From contig SHXX01000004.1 of assembly GCA_009693165.1 (NCBI GenBank), positions 1 through 64,000 of the forward strand: a stretch of DNA of 64,000 bases, written 5' to 3'. The translations under genes and the position numbers were made by a program. The DNA comes from Chloroflexota bacterium (GTDB lineage Bacteria; Chloroflexota; UBA11872; UBA12225). The notes beneath the pieces are model-generated. The model was not told where the DNA came from, did not search any database, and saw only the letters and a list, made by a program, of their open reading frames with translations. This document shows, piece by piece, positions 1-7,974 of the stretch (positions are counted from its first letter, which is position 1; each line of letters opens with the position of its first letter).

Positions 1-108
1 GGGCAGACGGCCAATGAACGGGATGCGGGGCCCAAGCCAAAGGAAGAAGCCCACCAGTGCAAGGGCTAACCCGAGGAAGACCAACGTTCGCCCGCCCTCG
101 GGTGCCAT
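1..108 (-). CDS. DUF2905 family small membrane protein (5' part only)
   Basis: The ORF track omits this gene because it leaves the window. Reading the minus strand from the ATG at 108 gives 36 codons that run off the left edge. The visible residues contain one hydrophobic helix (about residues 9-25) followed by GPRIPFIGRLP. That matches the DUF2905 signature (a helix, then LGPRLPFLGRLPGD). Family members are about 70 residues long, so roughly half is visible. Function is unknown; these proteins often lie near ruvB or queA, which would be outside this window. The 490-nt region upstream of its start separates it from the divergent terC gene. Confidence 0.75.
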   Translation of the reverse strand, partial: MAPEGGRTLVFLGLALALVGFFLWLGPRIPFIGRLP

Positions 109-143
109 GAGGCCAGTGTAACTTGGTTATCGCAGCCGTACGG

Positions 144-208
144 CCCTGTCACGTTTGAGCAGGCTGCCGAACACCGGTTGAACCTAGAGACCCGGTAAGG
201 TGACAGGG
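144..208. other. Inverted repeat / possible structured RNA between DUF2905 and terC
   Basis: A perfect 9-bp inverted repeat, CCCTGTCAC (144-152) and GTGACAGGG (200-208), encloses about 47 nt. That interior holds a second small stem, ACCGG/CCGGT. I looked for the yybP-ykoY manganese riboswitch that often precedes terC-type genes and could not find its conserved GGGGAGUAG segment, so I do not name this element. It could be a leader of either divergent gene or a protein-binding site. Confidence 0.3.
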
Positions 209-598
209 TGGATCGTGGGACTACGCCGCTTTCGCTTGCCAACGATAGATTGTTCCCATGCGGTGACCCACTTGAGGGACGAAGCGCTCCCGAACATTGG
301 TCTGCCTGTTTCCGGCGCCGTACCCTTTTGGCGCGCGTGTGGTCAGTGTCTGGCGAAGGAAATTTTCGCCCCGACTCACCAAGGGATGACTGCCTCTCGG
401 GTTGACTGATCGGCCAAGGGTCGGGTTGTGACTGCGGTCCAATCCGGCGGTGCCGAAATGCGGTTCGGCTTGCTCGCTATTTGCTCGGACGCACTCTAGC
501 GAGTTGCCCCCTGCCCGGCTTCTAGCCCGGGTCCTCAGAAGTAATCCTGTGCCGCTGTACGTGGCCATCTACTGGTTGTGCGGCGTGAAAGGCCATCC
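209..598. other. Non-coding stretch upstream of terC
   Basis: About 390 nt carry no convincing gene. ORFs listed here on both strands have no recognisable protein features and look like shadows. Two weak hairpins are present: GCGCC/GGCGC around 315-336 and GGCGAA/TTCGCC around 352-370. I see no clear promoter with good -35 and -10 hexamers. The region presumably holds the terC promoter and 5' UTR. Confidence 0.35.
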
Positions 599-1600
599 AT
601 GGAAACGGAAACGATCGGAAACCCGCTACTTTGGGGCGGCTTCTTTGCATTTGTCTTGGCAATGCTTGCTGCCGACCTTGGGGTATTCAACCGAGGAGCT
701 CACACGGTATCCGTACGGAAGGCAGCCATTTGGAGCGGTGTGTGCCTCGGGTGTGCCCTTGCCTTCAACGGGATGGTGTGGTGGTGGTTCGGAAGCGAAC
801 GGGCGCTGGAGTTCTCTGCCGGATACGTTATCGAGGCGGCGCTGGCGGTTGACAACATCTTCGTCTTTGTCGTGATTTTCTCTGGGTTCGGTATCCCGGA
901 CCGTTATCAGCACCGGGTGCTCTTCTGGGGTGTCACCGGCGCCCTGGTCATGCGGGCGGTATTCATCCTCGTGGGTGGCGCCTTGCTCCAGCAATTCCAC
1001 TGGATGATGTATGTGTTCGGTGGCATTCTGGCGGTGACCGGCATCCGGCTGATGCGCGCTGGTGACCACGATTCTTCGCCGGCCGACAATCCGGTGATCC
1101 GCCTCATCACCAAGTACATGCCAGTCACTGACCGGCTTGCGGGTGAAGCCTTCACGATTGTCGAGAACGGGCGCCGCGTCGCAACACCCTTGCTGCTCGC
1201 CCTGGTCGCGGTCGAGGTGACCGACGTGATCTTTGCCGTCGATTCCATTCCTGCAATCTTCGCCGTGACGGATGACCCCTTCATTGTGTTCACTTCGAAC
1301 ATCTTCGCCATCCTTGGGCTGAGGTCCCTCTACTTCCTGCTGGCAGATGTCGTCACGCGATTTGGCTACCTCAAGCAGGGACTGGCGCTCGTGCTGATCC
1401 TTGTGGGTGCGAAGATGCTTGCGATGGACTTTTACAAGGTCCCGATCATCTTGTCGCTTGGTCTGATCATCTCCATCCTCGCTGGATCAATCGTCGCATC
1501 GCTGATCTGGGCCCCGGCCGTTAGGCCTAGGGCATCCACTTCCGGAGGAGGGGAGACGTTGACGCCGGCAAGCGCTGCCCGTCAAGTCACGACTGTCTAA
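599..1600 (+). CDS. terC: TerC family integral membrane protein (probable metal exporter)
   Basis: A 333-residue polytopic membrane protein of the TerC/Alx family, whose members export Mn2+ or confer tellurite resistance. The family's acidic intramembrane motifs are visible: EAALAVDNIFVF near residue 75 and EVTDVIFAVDSIPAIFAVT near residue 205, followed by SNIFAILGLRSLYF. I count about eight to nine hydrophobic segments. I chose the ATG at 599 over the GTG at 578 because GAAAGG lies about 7 nt upstream and family members start with METETIG-like sequences. The gene stands alone, with a long non-coding leader upstream and tRNA-His on the opposite strand downstream. The substrate is inferred from the family. 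Confidence 0.88.
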   Translation: METETIGNPLLWGGFFAFVLAMLAADLGVFNRGAHTVSVRKAAIWSGVCLGCALAFNGMVWWWFGSERALEFSAGYVIEAALAVDNIFVFVVIFSGFGIPDRYQHRVLFWGVTGALVMRAVFILVGGALLQQFHWMMYVFGGILAVTGIRLMRAGDHDSSPADNPVIRLITKYMPVTDRLAGEAFTIVENGRRVATPLLLALVAVEVTDVIFAVDSIPAIFAVTDDPFIVFTSNIFAILGLRSLYFLLADVVTRFGYLKQGLALVLILVGAKMLAMDFYKVPIILSLGLIISILAGSIVASLIWAPAVRPRASTSGGGETLTPASAARQVTTV

Positions 1601-1758
1601 CGGACAGGGCTTGACGAAACGGAACCTGCTCAGCGGCCTTGGAACCGCCGCGGGTCACGCAAGAACCGTGGCGGTCAGGCGCTCTAGTCACGCGCAACGC
1701 GCCCAAACCCTGGGACGCTAGTCGGGGTGGGTACCCGCTCGCATTCGGAGAGGGTGGG

Positions 1759-1831
1759 GGTGACCGAGGGGATTTGAACCCCCAACCGCTGGAGCCACAA
1801 TCCAGTGCTCTGCCATTGAGCTACGGCCACC
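1759..1831 (-). tRNA. tRNA-His (GUG)
   Basis: The minus strand folds as a full cloverleaf. The acceptor arms are GTGGCCG and CGGTCAC, the D arm is GCTC/GAGC, the anticodon arm is CTGGA-TTGTGGC-TCCAG with anticodon GTG, and the T arm is GGGGG-TTCAAAT-CCCCT. Histidine identity is supported by the discriminator C73 and by a genomically encoded G at -1 (position 1831) that can pair with it. CCA is not encoded. Confidence 0.96.
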
Positions 1832-1886
1832 GCAAGAACCTCGCGTGCGCCCATCTTTTGATGGTTACCCGAGAAGTTGCCCGCCA

Positions 1887-1917
1887 AGTGTAGCGTCAGG
1901 CGTGTCGGGCCGTCCAA
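1887..1917 (-). promoter_or_regulatory. Candidate promoter of tRNA-His
   Basis: On the minus strand, TTGGAC (1917-1912) and TACACT (1892-1887) are separated by 19 nt and lie about 55 nt upstream of the mature tRNA. The spacing is slightly long. The same GCTACACTTG segment occurs upstream of rpmI, which raises confidence in the -10 element. Confidence 0.4.
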
Positions 1918-2020
1918 CGTCCGTGTCTCCGACAGCGCGAAGTGGCACACTGGACAGCATCGGGTTGAGTGGACATTTCGTGTCTCGCGAGGGGTTGCCA
2001 TCAGGCCGGGGGGAGCTTGA

Positions 2021-3025
2021 ATGCGGGTTGTGGTGACCGGTGGTGCCGGGTACATCGGCAGTGTAGTTGTTGCGCGACTTGTCGGGTCCGGACACGCGGC
2101 AACGGTCGTTGACGACCTCTCAAAGGGCCATCGGGAAGCCGTCTCACAAGGCGCTTCGCTGGCAATTTGCGATCTTGGGGATCCGACGGCGCTGGGGCGC
2201 ATCTTCAAGCAGTTCGCGCCCGATGCCGTCGTCCATCTGGCAGCGCGAAGTCTGGTCGGCGAATCGATGACCATTCCGGGCACCTATTACCGGCAGAACG
2301 TTACGAATACCCTGAACGTCCTTGAGGCAATGGACGCGGTGGGCTGCAACTCGATCGTGTTTTCGTCGACGGCGGCGGTCTATGGTGAACCGGACCTTGA
2401 TGTGGGTGGAACGGGGATCGTTGAGGAATCACCGACCGTTCCGACCAACGTGTACGGGGAGACCAAGCTCGCTGCCGAACGCATGATCAGTTGGTACGCC
2501 GCGACACGTGGGTTCCGGACAATCGCGTTGCGCTACTTCAACGCATCGGGGGCGGATGGAGGGCTCGGTGAGGATCACCGACCGGAAGCGCACCTGATCC
2601 CGAATGTCCTCAGGGTAGCACTTGGGCAGGCATCGAACCTCGCGGTATTTGGTGGTGACCACCCGACGCCGGACGGTACTCCGATACGCGACTACGTTCA
2701 CGTGACCGATTTGGCAGTTGCCCATATTCGCGCCCTCGAAGTTCTCGACGCCGGAACGGTCACTCACGATACGCTCAACCTGGGTACCGGCAGTGGATTT
2801 TCGGTGGCCCAGATCGTGGAGACGGCGAGGCGCGTCACCGGTCACGCCATTCCCACGCTGACGACTGAACGCCGCGCCGGCGACCCACCAATCCTGGTTG
2901 CGAGTGGTGCGCGGGCGCGCACGGTGCTCGATTGGAACCCCTTGGAAAGCAGCATTGAAGCGATCATCGGTAGCGCATGGGAATGGCACAGGGCCCATCC
3001 TCACGGCTATTCAGGGTCACGCTAG
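2021..3025 (+). CDS. galE: UDP-glucose 4-epimerase (extended SDR)
   Basis: A 334-residue protein of usual GalE length that interconverts UDP-glucose and UDP-galactose in the cytoplasm, supplying sugar nucleotides for polysaccharide or glycoprotein synthesis. The N-terminus has the Rossmann NAD-binding motif GGAGYIG, followed by VDDLSKGH and HLAARSLVGES. The catalytic Y-x3-K is in YGETKLAAE near residue 146, and the RYFNASGAD motif follows. The C-terminal substrate part holds GDPPILVAS. The ATG at 2021 follows GGGGGGAG at good spacing. A rhomboid gene follows after 57 nt on the same strand. The family also includes 4-epimerases with other hexose substrates. Confidence 0.93.
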   Translation: MRVVVTGGAGYIGSVVVARLVGSGHAATVVDDLSKGHREAVSQGASLAICDLGDPTALGRIFKQFAPDAVVHLAARSLVGESMTIPGTYYRQNVTNTLNVLEAMDAVGCNSIVFSSTAAVYGEPDLDVGGTGIVEESPTVPTNVYGETKLAAERMISWYAATRGFRTIALRYFNASGADGGLGEDHRPEAHLIPNVLRVALGQASNLAVFGGDHPTPDGTPIRDYVHVTDLAVAHIRALEVLDAGTVTHDTLNLGTGSGFSVAQIVETARRVTGHAIPTLTTERRAGDPPILVASGARARTVLDWNPLESSIEAIIGSAWEWHRAHPHGYSGSR

Positions 3026-3082
3026 CGCTGAAGCGGATTCGGCGCGGTTCGCTCCCTCCATTGGCAAAAGCGATGACCGCGA

Positions 3083-3781
3083 ATGATCCCGCTGAGTGAC
3101 GAAAACCCGACCAGACGCATTCCAGCCGTCACGGTGACGCTCATCATTGCGTGTATTGCCGTGTTCGTCTACCAGTTTCAGCAGTCCATCAAGGGTGGTC
3201 CGTCATTCACCGCAAGCTGTGGGTTCATTCCGTACGAGTTCCTGACAGGCAAGGACCTCCCCCCGTTCTCGTGCGTGACGCCGGTCCAGGCAACCATCTT
3301 GACCTCGATGTTCATGCACGGTGGTTTCCTGCATCTTGGAGGGAACATGCTGTACTTGTGGATATTTGGGAATAACATCGAGGATACGCTCGGGTCCCGG
3401 CGGTTCACGGTCTTCTACGTAATGTGTGGTGTCGCGGCGGCGCTGACCCAGACGGCATTGACCCTGTTCACCGCACCGGAGGAGATCGGGATTCCGATGG
3501 TCGGGGCCAGTGGCGCGATTGCCGGCGTCCTCGGCGCGTACCTCGTCCGTTTCCCGACCGCGCGTGTCCGCACGCTTGTGACCCTTGGGTTCTTCTGGCG
3601 AACGATCCAGCTTCCAGCGTTCCTCGTGCTTGGAGGATGGTTCGTGCTGCAATTCTTCCAGGGCGTTGCGTCGCTAGGTGGCAGCGATACCGGCGGGGTC
3701 GCTGTCTGGGCCCACGTCGGAGGGTTCGTCGCCGGCCTCATGCTAATTACCCCACTTGTGCCCCGCAGGCAACCGGTGTAG
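3083..3781 (+). CDS. Rhomboid family intramembrane serine protease
   Basis: A 232-residue membrane protein with about six or seven hydrophobic helices. The diagnostic rhomboid features are present: GGFLHLGGNMLYLWIFG (the HxxxN segment) near residues 77-95, the catalytic serine in GASGAIAGVLGAYL near residue 145, and the catalytic histidine in HVGGFVAGL near residue 213. These enzymes cleave transmembrane substrates within the lipid bilayer. Its length and the 60-residue loop after helix 1 match the bacterial GlpG-like subfamily common in Chloroflexi and Actinobacteria. It lies directly downstream of galE. The substrate cannot be told from sequence. Confidence 0.93.
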   Translation: MIPLSDENPTRRIPAVTVTLIIACIAVFVYQFQQSIKGGPSFTASCGFIPYEFLTGKDLPPFSCVTPVQATILTSMFMHGGFLHLGGNMLYLWIFGNNIEDTLGSRRFTVFYVMCGVAAALTQTALTLFTAPEEIGIPMVGASGAIAGVLGAYLVRFPTARVRTLVTLGFFWRTIQLPAFLVLGGWFVLQFFQGVASLGGSDTGGVAVWAHVGGFVAGLMLITPLVPRRQPV

Positions 3782-3800
3782 GGAGGATGTGGGTGAGGGG

Positions 3801-3834
3801 GATATCGGTTCCGCCAACTCGATCCATCGATATC
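3801..3834. repeat. Inverted repeat between convergent genes
   Basis: GATATCG (3801-3807) and CGATATC (3828-3834) form a 7-bp inverted repeat between the convergent rhomboid and solute-binding protein genes. No U-run follows on either strand, so a terminator role is only a guess. Confidence 0.25.
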
Positions 3835-3889
3835 AATATAAATCCGCAAGTGAACTATGTTTTGTGTCCCGGCCAGAAATCTACCCTAC

Positions 3890-5281
3890 TCAATCCGGGT
3901 TCCCGCCGGCTTGGGTCACAGCAGCGCGGGCTGCATCCTGGGCTTCGGCGAGGACTTCCCGGGCGGGGCGCTGTTGATGGAGGACCGCCTTCAGGGCTGG
4001 GGCCATCACCCGGGAGATTTCGGGCCAGTACGACCCCTGGATGCAGGACACAAGATTTGTGGTCGCGTCGCGAAGCACCTGCCCGATTGGTTGGTCGTGG
4101 AACCACGCAATCCGGTCGCCAAGACGCGGTTCATCAAACAGGCGCCGGTTGACTGGCCACATTTGTCGCTTGTCAAAATCGTGCAAGACCGCTTGCGTGG
4201 TGTGGGCCCAGAGTGCGAACTCGGTGGCAATGTTTACGTCCGGGCTGTGCTTCATCACCCCAACGCCTGAGCCTCCGCTACACACTGATGGTGGCGCGTG
4301 CGACATGCCAGTCCAACGCGGCAACGCTTGCACCATCCACTTCCCGAAGGTATCCGGCGCATCCACCCGCATCTGCCCCGAAAGACGCGCCATCGGCCCG
4401 ATGTCACCCGCGACGCGCCCGCTGTTGAACGATGCCTTCGCGACCGCGCCAATCATGTCCCCGCCTTCCCGATTGCCACCGAGTCGATCATATGGAAGGA
4501 GGGTTGCCACATTGTGCTTGAACACGAGGTCTGCAAGGAAATCAAGCGTGCGGACGTTCGCTGGATGGTCAATCTGCAAGCGCCCGCCCGTTGTCACGTA
4601 TCCGCCTCCCGCCTGCGTCGACAGGGTGAGGTGCGTGCCCGCCGGGTCGGCGCGGACATAGAACAGGCCGTCGGGTGAGGCCGAGACCACCTTCTTGCCC
4701 GCGGCGATGACGTCGTCCCACACCGTAAGCGGCGTTCGGACGCCGGCGCCGTTCCAGATGTCGTGGCGGTATCCGAGCAATGCGACGTTCAATTCATTGC
4801 CAAGCGCGTAGAACCTGCCACCCTTCGACCATGGCTCGGAAAATGCCGGCCCGATAAAATCCCGGTCTGCGCCCTTGAGGCGGTCGTTGAACGCGACCAA
4901 CGGGATGTCAGGCAATCGCAGGATCCGACCGACGAACGACTGGTCGAGATCGACGAGGTCGGGAAAGCCACCCCCGGCGGCGATCGTGATCAGCAGTGTC
5001 TGGACGAGCCTTGATGGATCGGCCTGTTGGGTCCATCTGATCCGGAGTTCTGATCCCCGTGAGGCGTTGAAGTCGGTCAGGGCGGCATCAAGCCACTCAT
5101 ATCGACCTTCGACGGTGTACCAGGCTTGGAGGTCGGTGGTTGCCGGCTTTGCGGGGGCGGGCCCAAGTGGGAATGTGCCCGGTGAACAGGCCTCAAGGAG
5201 TGATCCGAGGGCTCCGACGGTGCCGATGGCGAGGGCGGTCCGCCTTGTGGGGAATGATCTCGGGGACTGCACGACGCACAT
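3890..5281 (-). CDS. Extracellular solute-binding lipoprotein (family 1, sugar ABC type)
   Basis: A 463-residue probable periplasmic or surface lipoprotein. The N-terminus has twin arginines (TRRTALAIG), a hydrophobic stretch and the lipobox LLEAC near residue 32, consistent with Tat or Sec export and lipidation. The body resembles family 1 solute-binding proteins of carbohydrate ABC transporters (WTQQADPSRLVQTLL, GGGFPDLVDLDQSFV, FYALGNELNVALLGYR). It is transcribed away from a second, complete binding-protein and permease operon and shares a 186-nt intergenic region with it. It has no permease or ATPase of its own here. It may be an alternative receptor for the same permeases, but that is inference. 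Confidence 0.8.
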   Translation of the reverse strand: MCVVQSPRSFPTRRTALAIGTVGALGSLLEACSPGTFPLGPAPAKPATTDLQAWYTVEGRYEWLDAALTDFNASRGSELRIRWTQQADPSRLVQTLLITIAAGGGFPDLVDLDQSFVGRILRLPDIPLVAFNDRLKGADRDFIGPAFSEPWSKGGRFYALGNELNVALLGYRHDIWNGAGVRTPLTVWDDVIAAGKKVVSASPDGLFYVRADPAGTHLTLSTQAGGGYVTTGGRLQIDHPANVRTLDFLADLVFKHNVATLLPYDRLGGNREGGDMIGAVAKASFNSGRVAGDIGPMARLSGQMRVDAPDTFGKWMVQALPRWTGMSHAPPSVCSGGSGVGVMKHSPDVNIATEFALWAHTTQAVLHDFDKRQMWPVNRRLFDEPRLGDRIAWFHDQPIGQVLRDATTNLVSCIQGSYWPEISRVMAPALKAVLHQQRPAREVLAEAQDAARAAVTQAGGNPD

Positions 5282-5321
5282 GGTGCCACGGCGTCATACC
5301 CGCCCATGGTGCTGGTCATGG

Positions 5322-5350
5322 TTGCGTGGTAAAGGCTCCGGGGCTATATT
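5322..5350 (+). promoter_or_regulatory. Promoter of the sugar ABC transporter operon
   Basis: TTGCGT (5322-5327) and TATATT (5345-5350) are separated by exactly 17 nt, a good sigma-70-type arrangement. The predicted start near 5357 leaves a leader of about 110 nt before the binding-protein ATG at 5468. This is the clearest promoter in the window. Confidence 0.6.
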
Positions 5351-5467
5351 GGAGTTCCGGGGGACCCACGCGGTGTGCGCGGGCTTCGGTTGCAAGCTCG
5401 TTGCGAATTCGCCGTACCGGTGCGTGTGACGCAGGTGGGTTCCCTAGCGGATAAGGAGAGCAGGATC

Positions 5468-6889
5468 ATGATCAACGGGGACTTGGAATTTGGTCGGCGC
5501 GCACCATCGCGCCGTGGGTTCCTTGCAATGGCGATGGCTGGACTTACGGGTGTGCTCACGGCTTGCGGGGGTGAGGAAGCGAAGCCCGCGGCTGAGGCTC
5601 CGAAGGCGCCAGCCGCCGGGGCCGCGGCACCTACCGCTGCCGCCGCCGCGACCAAGGCGCCAGCAGCTGCGCCGACGAGCGCTCCGGCACCCAAGCAAGT
5701 GGAAATCCGTACCAACTTCCGTCAGGGTGGTGATGCCGAGTGGCAGGCGCGCCTGATGCCGAAGTTCATGGAAAAGAACCCGAACATCAAGGTGGTTCTT
5801 GACACGCTTCCAGGGGAGCCCGAGTACTGGGCGAAGGTCGCGGCGCTGTTCGCAACCGGACAGGCGGGCGACTTCATCTGGGCAAGCAACGGCAACTTCC
5901 TCGGATATGCGGAGAACGGGATCCCGCGTGAGCTCGACTCGATCATCTCCAAGGACAAGTACGACCTCGGCGACTACACGAAGGTCGGGCTAGACAACAT
6001 GCGCTTCCAAGGCAAGTTGTTCGGCATGCCGTGGGGATCGCACTGCCAGAACTGCCTGGTGATGTACAACGAGGACCTCTTGAAGGAAGCCGGCGTCACG
6101 ATTGAGCAGGCAACTGCCAGCTACGACGCCCTCTATGAGGCAGCCAAGAAGGCGACAAAGGGTGCTGCCGGAAGCCGTACCCAGTTCGGGTTCCTGCCGG
6201 CCGGTGGACAGACGGCGCTGAGCTGCAACATGCGCGCATACGGTGGGGAAACCTACGACGCTGCCGGCAAGAAGCTGCTCATGAATGAGCCTGCAGCGAT
6301 GGAAGGTATCAAGTGGACCCAGAAGATGTGGAAGGACGCCGCCCCGGTCTTCGGGTCGGGGTTCAACAGTGACGAACTGTTCGCGACCGGGAAGATCGCG
6401 ATGGTCCAGGCCGGCTATGGGAACCACTTCGTGCCAGGTGAGAAGGCGATTGCCGGCAAATTCAAGTGGGGCATCACCCTGATGCCAAAGGGTCCGAAAG
6501 GCATCGTTGGCACCCAGTTCACGGTCAATGGCATCACGATCAACTCGGCGACCAAGCAGCCCGACGCGACCTGGGAGTACATGAAGTTCATGATGGACCC
6601 GGTCACCCAGGAGGAGATTGTCCTGAACAATGGCGGTCGGCCGGCAGCCCGCAAGGCCGTCCTCGACAATCCGAAGATCCTGTCGACGGTCACCTCGCAC
6701 AAGGCGATGCGACCGCTTTATGACACTGCCTTGGGTTGGCCTGCACCCGCGAATAGCCGCTGGCCTGAGTTCACCACCACGCTTGACCAAGTCATGCAAC
6801 CGATCTGGACGGGTGCGATCGAGCTTGAGCCGGGGATGAAGGCAGCCACTACCAAGTTGCAGGAGATCCTGGACAAGCCGAAGTCCTGA
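5468..6889 (+). CDS. Extracellular sugar-binding lipoprotein of ABC transporter
   Basis: A 473-residue family 1 solute-binding protein that captures a sugar or oligosaccharide outside the cell and delivers it to the downstream permeases. The N-terminus carries a Tat-like SRRGFLAMAMAG segment and the lipobox LTAC|G near residue 34. A low-complexity Ala/Pro/Thr linker of about 45 residues follows, then the binding domain. The ORF track starts at 5375, but AAGGAG at 5453-5458 lies 9 nt before the ATG at 5468, so I use that start. The gene is first in an operon with two permeases. The substrate cannot be read from the sequence. Confidence 0.9.
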   Translation: MINGDLEFGRRAPSRRGFLAMAMAGLTGVLTACGGEEAKPAAEAPKAPAAGAAAPTAAAAATKAPAAAPTSAPAPKQVEIRTNFRQGGDAEWQARLMPKFMEKNPNIKVVLDTLPGEPEYWAKVAALFATGQAGDFIWASNGNFLGYAENGIPRELDSIISKDKYDLGDYTKVGLDNMRFQGKLFGMPWGSHCQNCLVMYNEDLLKEAGVTIEQATASYDALYEAAKKATKGAAGSRTQFGFLPAGGQTALSCNMRAYGGETYDAAGKKLLMNEPAAMEGIKWTQKMWKDAAPVFGSGFNSDELFATGKIAMVQAGYGNHFVPGEKAIAGKFKWGITLMPKGPKGIVGTQFTVNGITINSATKQPDATWEYMKFMMDPVTQEEIVLNNGGRPAARKAVLDNPKILSTVTSHKAMRPLYDTALGWPAPANSRWPEFTTTLDQVMQPIWTGAIELEPGMKAATTKLQEILDKPKS

Positions 6890-6892
6890 GGT

Positions 6893-6905
6893 CGCCGCTT
6901 CGGCG
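6893..6905 (+). terminator. Small hairpin after the binding-protein gene
   Basis: CGCCG-CTT-CGGCG forms a 5-bp stem just after the binding-protein stop codon. No strong U-run follows. Such intercistronic hairpins often make the binding-protein message more abundant than the permease message, by partial termination or by blocking exonuclease. Confidence 0.35.
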
Positions 6906-7023
6906 GTTGCTTCATCACTGATCGGACGTGCCGTGTACCCAGTCAGGGTGCACGGCATCCGGGAGTCGGGCGCCTCCACGGCGAACCAGCCCAACACGTA
7001 CTTGGGGGAAACCTGCACACGCC

Positions 7024-7974
7024 ATGGTTGCCGTCGCAAGCACTTCGCCTGTTCGCGCCACCCCCGTGAAACGCCGTCGGTGGCGCGCGCGGGACTTCCA
7101 GGGTTGGCTCTGGGCTTCCCCATGGATCCTTGGGTTCGTCCTCTGGACCCTCGGGCCAATGCTGTGGTCCCTGTATCTGGCCTTCACCCGCTACAGCATC
7201 ATCCGTGCACCCATTTGGGTCGGCCTTGACAACTTTCAGCGTGCCTTCCAGGGTGGCGATAGCCTGTTCTGGCCGTCCATGGGGCGGACGTTTACCTGGG
7301 CCCTGGTCATGGTTCCCCTGAGCCTGATGGGGTCCCTGCTGACCGCCCTCATGCTGAACCAGGGATTGCGCGGCACCGCAATTCTCCGGACGCTATTTTT
7401 CATCCCCTCGCTCACGCCTGCGGTGGCATTGGCGGTGCTGTGGCGGTGGATCTACCAACCCGACTTTGGCGCGCTGAACTACCTTCTGCGAGAACTTGGT
7501 GTCTCGTCTCCGCCTGCTTGGCTAGCCGATGCGCGGTTTGCCATGCCGTCCCTGATGGTGATGACACTCTGGGGAGCCGTGGGTGGTGGGACCATGCTGA
7601 TCTTCCTGGCCGGGCTTCAGGGCATTCCGCAGGAACTCTACGAGGCGGCAGAAATTGACGGTGCAGGGCGTGCGGCGAGATTTCGCAATGTCACCCTGCC
7701 ACTTCTCACGCCGACAATCTTCTTCAATCTCATCATTGGTGTCATTGCGGCGCTGCGGACCTTCACCACCGCGTTTGTCGCCACCGGAGGTGGCCCGAAT
7801 TACGCGACGTGGTTCTATATCTTGCACTTGTATCAAACAGCATTCCAGAACTTTGAACTCGGATATGCGTCCGCTCTGGCATGGATCTTCTTCGTCATCG
7901 TGATTGGCCTGACACTAGCCAATCTCAGATTGTCGCGGCGCTGGGTCTACTACGAGGGCGAGGAGGCGATATGA
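7024..7974 (+). CDS. ABC sugar transporter permease, MalF/UgpA type
   Basis: A 316-residue inner-membrane permease with six predicted helices. The EAA motif that contacts the ATPase is visible near residue 215: QELYEAAEIDGAGRAARFRNVTLPLL. The final helix region LRLSRRWVYYEGEEAI is typical of MalF/UgpA proteins. The ORF track begins at 6928, but the 32 extra residues show no family similarity. The ATG at 7024 precedes the basic segment KRRRWRARDFQGWLWASPW that starts most such permeases; its ribosome site is weak. The stop overlaps the next permease's ATG (ATGA), indicating translational coupling. Confidence 0.88.
   Translation: MVAVASTSPVRATPVKRRRWRARDFQGWLWASPWILGFVLWTLGPMLWSLYLAFTRYSIIRAPIWVGLDNFQRAFQGGDSLFWPSMGRTFTWALVMVPLSLMGSLLTALMLNQGLRGTAILRTLFFIPSLTPAVALAVLWRWIYQPDFGALNYLLRELGVSSPPAWLADARFAMPSLMVMTLWGAVGGGTMLIFLAGLQGIPQELYEAAEIDGAGRAARFRNVTLPLLTPTIFFNLIIGVIAALRTFTTAFVATGGGPNYATWFYILHLYQTAFQNFELGYASALAWIFFVIVIGLTLANLRLSRRWVYYEGEEAI

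Noticed and set aside
221-568. 115-residue minus-strand ORF in the terC upstream region
   Set aside because: No hydrophobic pattern, motif or ribosome site; composition looks like translated non-coding DNA. The overlapping plus-strand ORFs are equally featureless.
109-598. yybP-ykoY manganese riboswitch before terC
   Set aside because: I looked for the conserved GGGGAGUAG and flanking segments and did not find them, so only an unnamed inverted repeat is reported.
3782-3889. Small plus-strand ORFs between the rhomboid and binding-protein genes
   Set aside because: They are short, overlap real genes in other frames and have no recognisable features.
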